Of a stretch of 18,184 bases of DNA, positions 14,138-18,184 are shown in pieces. Below the pieces are notes generated by a model. The model saw only the letters and a program-made list of their open reading frames with translations. It made no database searches and had not been told where the DNA came from. Source of the DNA: JBBQUN01 sp038212405 (GTDB lineage: Bacteria; Actinomycetota; Acidimicrobiia; Acidimicrobiales; SZUA-35); the NCBI GenBank assembly GCA_038212405.1, contig JBBQUN010000073.1:1-18184 (forward strand). The letters run 5' to 3'. Made by a program: the position numbers and the translations under genes. Numbering within the stretch: the first letter of the stretch is position 1; each line of letters opens with the position of its first letter.

Positions 14138-15471
14138 GGCCGCAACCTCTCGCCTCGAGATTCGGTTGCCCCCAGCGTCCTGTCGAACGCAACGCTCGGG
14201 TCCAGATCGGTACTGACGGGGGAGGTGATCAGTCGAGGCGACCTTCGCCATGGCACGCCACGAAGCGGAACAGCATCGCCAACCGCCAGTTCGGCGATGG
14301 CCTTGCGAAACGAACCCCACGCCGGCACCTCCGCTTCCCAACTCGCTCGGCCCACTCGCCGATCCACTGGCGCACAAACGATCGCTCCGACACGATCGCC
14401 TGCCACCGACCGCAGTTGTTCGACGAGTTGCGCACGCTGCGAAGGCGACCGAGGGGCACGATTGAGTACGACGTCGACCTGGCAATCGCCGATCAGCCCA
14501 ACGGCATCGACGAGCCAGTCGACGAACCGCAACAGGCCAGAAGCCGAGCCGTCGCAGACACCGACGATCTGGTCAGCAGCCGACGCCGAGCGTCGCGACA
14601 GTTCGTATCGTCCAACGTGACGGTGTAAGTCTTCGAGCGTTGGGCCAAGACGCACGAAGACCGACGACCATTGGGCTGCGCACCCCTCGATCAAGCCAAC
14701 CACATCGTCAGGACGGACCAGCGACCAATCGTCCCTGGTGACCAAACCGGCGATGACGTCGAATGGCAGTGAGGAGCGACCACCAACGAGCGCACTGGCC
14801 AGACAGTCTCGCAGCTCGGTTCGTTCGGCGTCGTCAACACTCAGCGGCTCCCGCCGGTGAGCGTCGACTGCGGTGAGCAGATGGGGATGGAGCCCGAGTC
14901 CCAGGCGACGGGCGAGCGTTGGGTGGGTTTCATCGACATCGATGATCAGCGGTTGCTCGGTAGCGCCGGTAGCGGCGAGAGCGATACAGACTTCAGTCGC
15001 ACCCGCACCAGCAGGACCGCCAACAGCGACGATCCGACCAACAGCGGCCTTGGCGACCATCTCGACGCCGGCATCAGCCAACATGCCGATGAAACGCCGT
15101 TCCATCTCCGGATCGGTGCGGTGCCGCCGGATGGTATCGACCAGCACGTCGCTGTCGATCGAGCACTCGAGCGTGGAGTCCACCCCGAAGTGCTGGAGCT
15201 GCTGGCGGCCGAACCCATCGGCTTCGGCGGGGTCGAACAGGCCGATCATCGCAACACCAGCGGCTCGGGCCGATCGCACGAAGGGCACCGACAGCCAACT
15301 GGTGTCGTCATCGACCACCAGCACGTCGACCGCTCCACTCAGCGCATCGGCACCATCATGGAGGAGCACCACGGCGAGGTCTGACTCGTGGTCACGGCAA
15401 TGGCGCTGGAGCGCTCCACGCCATGGGCGAGCGCTCAATGCCACGCCAACGGTCAATCGCCGTTCGGTCAT
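14134..15471 (-). CDS. TadZ/CpaE-like protein with degenerate P-loop
   Basis: A 445-residue protein. Residues 1-115 resemble a degenerate receiver domain (VDVLVVDDD at 48-56), and residues about 146-370 resemble a MinD/ParA-like ATPase domain starting RIVAVGGPAGAGATEVCIAL. In active MinD-like proteins the loop is KGGxGKT; here it is GGPAGAGATE (151-160), with no signature Lys and no Lys before Thr, so ATP binding is doubtful. The strand LIIDVDETHPTLARRLGL (175-192) matches the Walker A' aspartate region. TadZ/CpaE proteins localise the Flp machine, usually to a pole. The tail after about 385 is basic and not recognised. Start ATG 15471 overlaps the upstream stop (ATGA) and its stop overlaps the tadA start. 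Confidence 0.78.
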   Translation of the reverse strand: MTERRLTVGVALSARPWRGALQRHCRDHESDLAVVLLHDGADALSGAVDVLVVDDDTSWLSVPFVRSARAAGVAMIGLFDPAEADGFGRQQLQHFGVDSTLECSIDSDVLVDTIRRHRTDPEMERRFIGMLADAGVEMVAKAAVGRIVAVGGPAGAGATEVCIALAATGATEQPLIIDVDETHPTLARRLGLGLHPHLLTAVDAHRREPLSVDDAERTELRDCLASALVGGRSSLPFDVIAGLVTRDDWSLVRPDDVVGLIEGCAAQWSSVFVRLGPTLEDLHRHVGRYELSRRSASAADQIVGVCDGSASGLLRFVDWLVDAVGLIGDCQVDVVLNRAPRSPSQRAQLVEQLRSVAGDRVGAIVCAPVDRRVGRASWEAEVPAWGSFRKAIAELAVGDAVPLRGVPWRRSPRLITSPVSTDLDPSVAFDRTLGATESRGERLRP

Positions 15472-16202
15472 GATGCCTCCTCGACAGTGGTCTGGTCGAC
15501 AGTGGTCTGGTCGACGACAGGCGGCGCGCCAGTCGAGCGAAGAAGCTCGATCGGCCCTCGCCGTTGGGCAGCCACCAGCGCAAGTGCTTGCGCGTCATCG
15601 ACTTCGACCGTGACGAACGATCCTGATGGCCCGCTGAGCAGACCATCGGGTCCGACGGAATCGGGCAATCGGGCAACGCGAACATCGATCAGTACGAACG
15701 TTGGCCGCTCATTGCTGTCAAGACCGATCACATCGACCCGGTCACCAGCCACCAATCCGAGGCCGACGATCGAGACCGATTCGACCGCGACCGAGGCGGT
15801 GCGATGCAACACTGTCGCGCCGCTCGCCACCAAATCGCTCTGCCGCAACGGACTACCTGCGACCACGTGGTGGCCAAGCACCATCCCCGGTGGCAGTTCG
15901 CCCGGTCGGACCAGAGAGTCGAGGAACGCCGAGTCGGACCGAACGGCAAGGGTCCTCACCTCGATCTCCGACGATGCCGTTCCCGAAGCCGTGTCGCCGG
16001 CGACGACGAGCACCTCGACCATCGCACCCCGTTCCGTCAGCACCGACCCAACGGTCACGAACGTGGCCAGCCCCGCCGTGATCATCGCAGCGTGAGCAAG
16101 GGTCAGCCGGGTAGGTGGTCGGCGGGTACGACGGACCGCCGACGAGGTGCGCCTCGCAGTGGCCACCTCACCGACCTCTCCTCGCTCGATCGTTGCTTTC
16201 AC
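15468..16202 (-). CDS. CpaB/RcpC-like SAF-domain protein of the Flp operon
   Basis: A 244-residue protein with a basic cytoplasmic N-terminus, one transmembrane helix (about 34-55) and a SAF domain (about 62-125; VEVLVVAGDTASGT, then GMVLGHHVVAGSPLRQSDLV). A beta-rich region with LGLVAGDRVDVIGL and GSFVTVEVDDAQALALVAA follows. CpaB proteins sit in the envelope and help the fibre cross the wall; with no secretin expected in a monoderm, the exact role is uncertain. It is the first gene of the operon. GTG 16202 is chosen because GAGGAG lies 5 nt upstream. The C-terminus contains VDQTT twice, from a 15-bp tandem repeat just before the stop. Confidence 0.8.
   Translation of the reverse strand: MKATIERGEVGEVATARRTSSAVRRTRRPPTRLTLAHAAMITAGLATFVTVGSVLTERGAMVEVLVVAGDTASGTASSEIEVRTLAVRSDSAFLDSLVRPGELPPGMVLGHHVVAGSPLRQSDLVASGATVLHRTASVAVESVSIVGLGLVAGDRVDVIGLDSNERPTFVLIDVRVARLPDSVGPDGLLSGPSGSFVTVEVDDAQALALVAAQRRGPIELLRSTGAPPVVDQTTVDQTTVEEAS
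15481..15510. repeat. 15-bp tandem repeat near the 3' end of the CpaB-like gene
   Basis: TCGACAGTGGTCTGG is repeated perfectly at 15481-15495 and 15496-15510, with a partial third copy beginning TCGACGACAG at 15511. On the coding strand it encodes VDQTT twice, four codons before the stop, so the copy number only lengthens the tail. Confidence 0.85.
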
Positions 16203-16207
16203 ATCTA

Positions 16208-16213
16208 CTCCTC
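16208..16213 (-). promoter_or_regulatory. Ribosome binding site of the first Flp operon gene
   Basis: GAGGAG lies 5 nt before the GTG at 16202, supporting this start and a transcript with an untranslated leader. Confidence 0.65.
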
Positions 16214-16240
16214 ATGTCGAACGCCCAAAGCCTCAGTAGC

Positions 16241-16300
16241 TCGAACGGCTCAGCGACTCGAACGGCTCAGCGACTCGAACGGCTCAGCGACTCGAACGAC
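16241..16300. repeat. 17-bp tandem repeat upstream of the Flp operon
   Basis: TCGAACGGCTCAGCGAC is present in three perfect copies (16241-16257, 16258-16274, 16275-16291) followed by a truncated TCGAACGAC (16292-16300). A diverged copy may precede it at 16217-16240. The array is noncoding and lies 39 bp upstream of the operon's first start codon. Confidence 0.9.
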
Positions 16301-16424
16301 AACGTACGGAGTCCGACAGCTTCGAGGAAGGGAGTTCGCACCCCCTTGACAGGTCGGGCGACTTCGGTAGCGGTTGGTTCCAGAGGCGAGGGATGTCGTA
16401 TGCCACCGGCCACAATGGTGGGCC

Positions 16425-17057
16425 GTGAACGACAACGCTCCGCTGCCCCGACCCAAGCAATCCATCATCACACTCGACGTGGAAGGTGTACTCGTTCCAG
16501 AGATCTGGGTCGCGGTCGCCGAGGCAACAGGTATCGAGTCCTTGACGCGGACGACTCGCGACGAACCCGACTATGACGTGCTCATGACCAGCCGTCTGGC
16601 GTGTCTCGCCGAACACGGCATCGGGATCAGCACCATTCAGGAAGTGATTCGAACCCTGTCACCGTTGGATGGTGCAGCCGAGTTCTTGAGCTACCTTCGC
16701 TCGGCGACGCAGGTCGTGTTGCTGTCAGACACCTTCGAGGAGTTCGCTCGACCGCTGATGGCCCAACTCGATTGGCCCACCGTGCTCTGCCACCGGCTCG
16801 AGATCAGCGACGACACCATCACCGGCTATCAACTACGAATGCCCGATCAAAAGTGCCGAGCGGTTGCTGCGTTTCAGGCGCTCAACTTTCAAGTCGCTGC
16901 CGCCGGCGACAGCTACAACGACACCACCATGCTCGGCCAGGCCGACGCCGGCTTCCTCTTCAATGCGCCAGCCAACGTGATCGCCGAATTCCCTCAGTTC
17001 CCTGCGTGTACCGACTACGCCGTGTTGACCGACCGACTGCTTTCCAGCCTCAGCTGA
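16425..17057 (+). CDS. thrH: ThrH-type HAD phosphatase (phosphoserine phosphatase / homoserine phosphotransferase)
   Basis: A 210-residue HAD-family enzyme closely resembling ThrH of Pseudomonas aeruginosa, which dephosphorylates phosphoserine and can transfer the phosphate to homoserine. Motif I is the ThrH form LDVEGVLVPEIW (17-28; nucleophile Asp18, with Glu20 where most relatives have Asp). The substrate-specific stretch TRDEPDYDVLM (44-54) follows. Motif II is LLSDTFEEF (Ser101), then Lys143 in DQKCRAV, and motif III is AAGDSYNDTTML (Asp162, Asp166). The ending FPQFPACTDY also matches. The GTG at 16425 leaves about ten extra residues before the family's usual start; the frame is open upstream to 16374 but without conserved sequence. 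Its stop overlaps the stop of the convergent DUF3445 gene by 8 bp. Confidence 0.9.
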   Translation: MNDNAPLPRPKQSIITLDVEGVLVPEIWVAVAEATGIESLTRTTRDEPDYDVLMTSRLACLAEHGIGISTIQEVIRTLSPLDGAAEFLSYLRSATQVVLLSDTFEEFARPLMAQLDWPTVLCHRLEISDDTITGYQLRMPDQKCRAVAAFQALNFQVAAAGDSYNDTTMLGQADAGFLFNAPANVIAEFPQFPACTDYAVLTDRLLSSLS

Positions 17058-17913
17058 CACCCTCACGTGCCAGCCAGTCGTCGATGGCTGCTCGATAGCG
17101 CACGCTCCCCGCCTTGTAGCCGGCGACATCGTCGGGCATGGCGTCGAGCGCTGCGGCCAAACGCTCCCCTTCGCCATGGTCAAGGGCCCATCGCAACGGA
17201 CGACGAAGAATCCGAATGGTGAACACGATGGCGTCGGACTTCGGCAATCGACGAAGCGTCTGGTACTCGACGCGAAGACACAGCGCGTCGGCAACGTTCT
17301 CAGCGGTGATCGGCTCGGTCGGAACACCAGCAACATCAGGTTCGAGACGGTTGCCGTGGTCGGCATCGATGGTCCAGTTCGTTCGCCAAACCGGCCGCTC
17401 GACTCGGAGCCGATCAAAGAACGTGTCGGTCCTTGCCTCGAGATCCGTGGCGTAGCGAGGCACGGGCCCATGGATGTCGGCCATCGACAACCCGCGCTTC
17501 GACGCGAGATCCCAGCGTGTTGGGAAACAGACACAGGCCGCGGTCAGGTGCCAGGCGACTGCGCTGCGTTCCAGCACGACGAGATCCTCCTGCACCAATC
17601 GGGCCGCCTGCTCGATCGGATGCGCCGAAGCGTCCCCACCGAGCGTCGCAACGTTGCGGGCTGCGAGGTGCTCGACGACCAGATCGAGCAATTCGGCTGA
17701 GGCGACCTCGGCACCCGGGGTCACGACGACCACCTCATGGTGGCGAGCATCGATCAGTTTCGCCTTTTCGTCGCGATCGGCGTCGAGAGCGTCATCGATG
17801 ATCAACCATTTCTCGAGATCGAGCGGTCGGACGCCGATCTTCCATTCGAATGGAGCACCGTGAAACGCAGGTGCGATCGCCTCGACCCAGTCAACCTCAT
17901 CAGTTCGACCCAT
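17050..17913 (-). CDS. DUF3445 protein, heme-dependent oxidative N-demethylase-like
   Basis: A 287-residue protein with the DUF3445 pattern: PFEWKIGVRPLDLEKWL near the N-terminus, EQAARLVQEDLVVL in the middle, TAACVCFPTRWDLASKRG, MADIHGPVP, the RTNWTID strand and LRVEYQTLRRLPKSDAIVF near the C-terminus. Characterised relatives are alpha subunits of heme-dependent oxidative N-demethylases that act on methylated amines such as dimethylamine. I see no reductase or ferredoxin partner gene beside it, so the substrate here is open. The ATG at 17913 is chosen over the frame opening at 17991 because a TACGCT box lies 8 nt upstream and the longer form would overlap the divergent gene. Its stop shares the palindrome TCAGCTGA with the thrH stop. 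Confidence 0.85.
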   Translation of the reverse strand: MGRTDEVDWVEAIAPAFHGAPFEWKIGVRPLDLEKWLIIDDALDADRDEKAKLIDARHHEVVVVTPGAEVASAELLDLVVEHLAARNVATLGGDASAHPIEQAARLVQEDLVVLERSAVAWHLTAACVCFPTRWDLASKRGLSMADIHGPVPRYATDLEARTDTFFDRLRVERPVWRTNWTIDADHGNRLEPDVAGVPTEPITAENVADALCLRVEYQTLRRLPKSDAIVFTIRILRRPLRWALDHGEGERLAAALDAMPDDVAGYKAGSVRYRAAIDDWLAREGVS

Positions 17914-17921
17914 GGAAGGTA

Positions 17922-17927
17922 AGCGTA
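17922..17927 (-). promoter_or_regulatory. Putative -10 box of the DUF3445 gene
   Basis: TACGCT on the minus strand lies 8 nt before the ATG at 17913; no Shine-Dalgarno sequence is present. It is 9 bp from the opposite-strand box of the helix-turn-helix gene. Confidence 0.4.
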
Positions 17928-17936
17928 AACGAACGC

Positions 17937-17942
17937 TAGACT
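17937..17942 (+). promoter_or_regulatory. Putative -10 box of the helix-turn-helix gene
   Basis: TAGACT lies 6 nt before the GTG at 17949, which would put the transcript start on the start codon. With the mirror box at 17922-17927 it forms a compact divergent promoter whose two start codons are only 35 bp apart. Confidence 0.5.
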
Positions 17943-17948
17943 GCGGGG

Positions 17949-18184
17949 GTGCCTGACTTTCCAGATGGTTTCGATGCACTTCGAACCGCATACCCGCCCA
18001 TCCTCACCACCGCCCAAGTGGCCGAACTCCTCGATCTGAACACTCGCACCGTTTTGACCATGGCTGGCGATGGGCGCATTCCCGCCAGCCGCCTCGAAGG
18101 ATCCCGCAAGTATCACTTCGTGCTCGAAGACATCATCGACACGTTGAAGCGGAACCGAGTGATCCCCGAAAGCGCACCAACCAG
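17949..18184 (+). CDS. Helix-turn-helix (excisionase/MerR-like, HTH_17) protein, 3' partial
   Basis: The frame starts at GTG 17949 and is open at the right edge; 78 complete codons are visible. Residues about 18-70 read as an excisionase-type winged helix: ILTTAQVAELLDLNTRTVL, then AGDGRIPASRLEGSRKYHF and LEDIIDTL. Such domains bind DNA in small regulators (BldC-like, Xis-like) and at the N-terminus of larger proteins, so the full protein could be either. It is divergent from the DUF3445 gene and apparently leaderless. No integrase or attachment site is visible nearby, so a phage excisionase role is not supported. Confidence 0.75.
   Translation, partial: MPDFPDGFDALRTAYPPILTTAQVAELLDLNTRTVLTMAGDGRIPASRLEGSRKYHFVLEDIIDTLKRNRVIPESAPT

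Larger units (their letters stand above)
16203..16424. other. Divergent intergenic region between the Flp operon and thrH
   Basis: These 222 bp contain no gene. On the minus strand it carries the GAGGAG ribosome binding site of the CpaB-like gene, the 17-bp tandem array and a possible TACGTT -10 box (16306-16301) that would place the array in the leader of the operon mRNA. On the plus strand there is TTGACA at 16346-16351 without a matching -10 box, and CACAAT at 16411-16416 eight nt before the thrH GTG. Confidence 0.4.

Noticed and set aside
12968..14620. Long plus-strand open frame of 550 codons opposite tadA
   Set aside because: It runs antisense through the conserved TadA ATPase and into the TadZ-like gene, shows Arg/His/Thr-rich low-complexity composition and no recognisable domain. 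It is a shadow of high-GC coding sequence.
16241..16300. Possible CRISPR array
   Set aside because: Units of 17 bp are directly adjacent with no spacers, and no cas gene is nearby. It is a simple tandem repeat.
16346..16351. TTGACA as -35 box of a thrH promoter
   Set aside because: No acceptable -10 box is found 16-18 bp downstream, and the thrH start is 74 bp away.
17949..18184. Phage excisionase or integration site at the right edge
   Set aside because: The helix-turn-helix is of a type common to chromosomal regulators; no integrase, tRNA or direct-repeat attachment site is visible.

Overview
The window is high-GC DNA from an actinobacterium, most likely of the class Acidimicrobiia (Ilumatobacter-like). 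This is inferred from the gene set: an F420-type FrhB protein, the actinobacterial trio SCO1664 family / DUF3090 / MSMEG_4193-type phosphatase, an actinobacterial-style Flp (Tad) pilus operon without secretin, and many apparently leaderless genes with TANNNT -10 boxes directly before the start codon. No rRNA, tRNA, CRISPR array, IS element or prophage was seen.

Left part (1-6104). The window opens inside a gene whose product resembles the central, pre-ATPase region of type VII secretion FtsK/SpoIIIE proteins (EccC/EssC) but stops before any ATPase domain. On the minus strand follow an FrhB-like Fe-S/F420 oxidoreductase, a small secreted or lipoprotein-like hypothetical, and a family 5 uracil-DNA glycosylase. 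Divergent from the glycosylase is a plus-strand operon: histidine phosphatase with an unusual Lys/Ala repeat tail, DUF3090 protein and SCO1664-family kinase-fold protein. A flavin reductase-like protein follows.

Middle (6139-9474). A MocR-type GntR/aminotransferase regulator on the minus strand is divergent from a secreted subtilisin-like protease with a C-terminal DUF4214 module.

Right-centre (9480-16202). A compact minus-strand Flp/Tad operon reads, in transcription order: SAF-domain CpaB-like, TadZ/CpaE-like, TadA ATPase, TadB, TadC, Flp prepilin, and three TadE/TadG-like minor pilins. Almost every junction is a 4-nt ATGA/GTGA stop-start overlap or an 8-nt overlap; the only gap lies just before the prepilin, which has its own ribosome binding site and a perfect 14-bp palindrome upstream. 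A prepilin peptidase gene is not present in the window.

Right end (16203-18184). A 222-bp intergenic region carries a 17-bp tandem repeat, followed by a ThrH-type HAD phosphatase on the plus strand, a convergent DUF3445 (heme-dependent oxidative N-demethylase-like) gene, and a divergent helix-turn-helix gene cut by the window edge.

Two themes cut across the annotation. Short tandem repeats with 14-17-bp periods occur repeatedly at gene ends, inside genes and between genes. Seven transcription-unit heads have a TANNNT box 6-8 nt before the start codon, which also decides several start choices. The most unusual single items are the ATPase-less EccC-like fragment, the repeat-tailed phosphatase in the kinase/phosphatase trio, and the Flp operon with a degenerate TadZ P-loop. 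I did not find a clearly new defence or mobile system.
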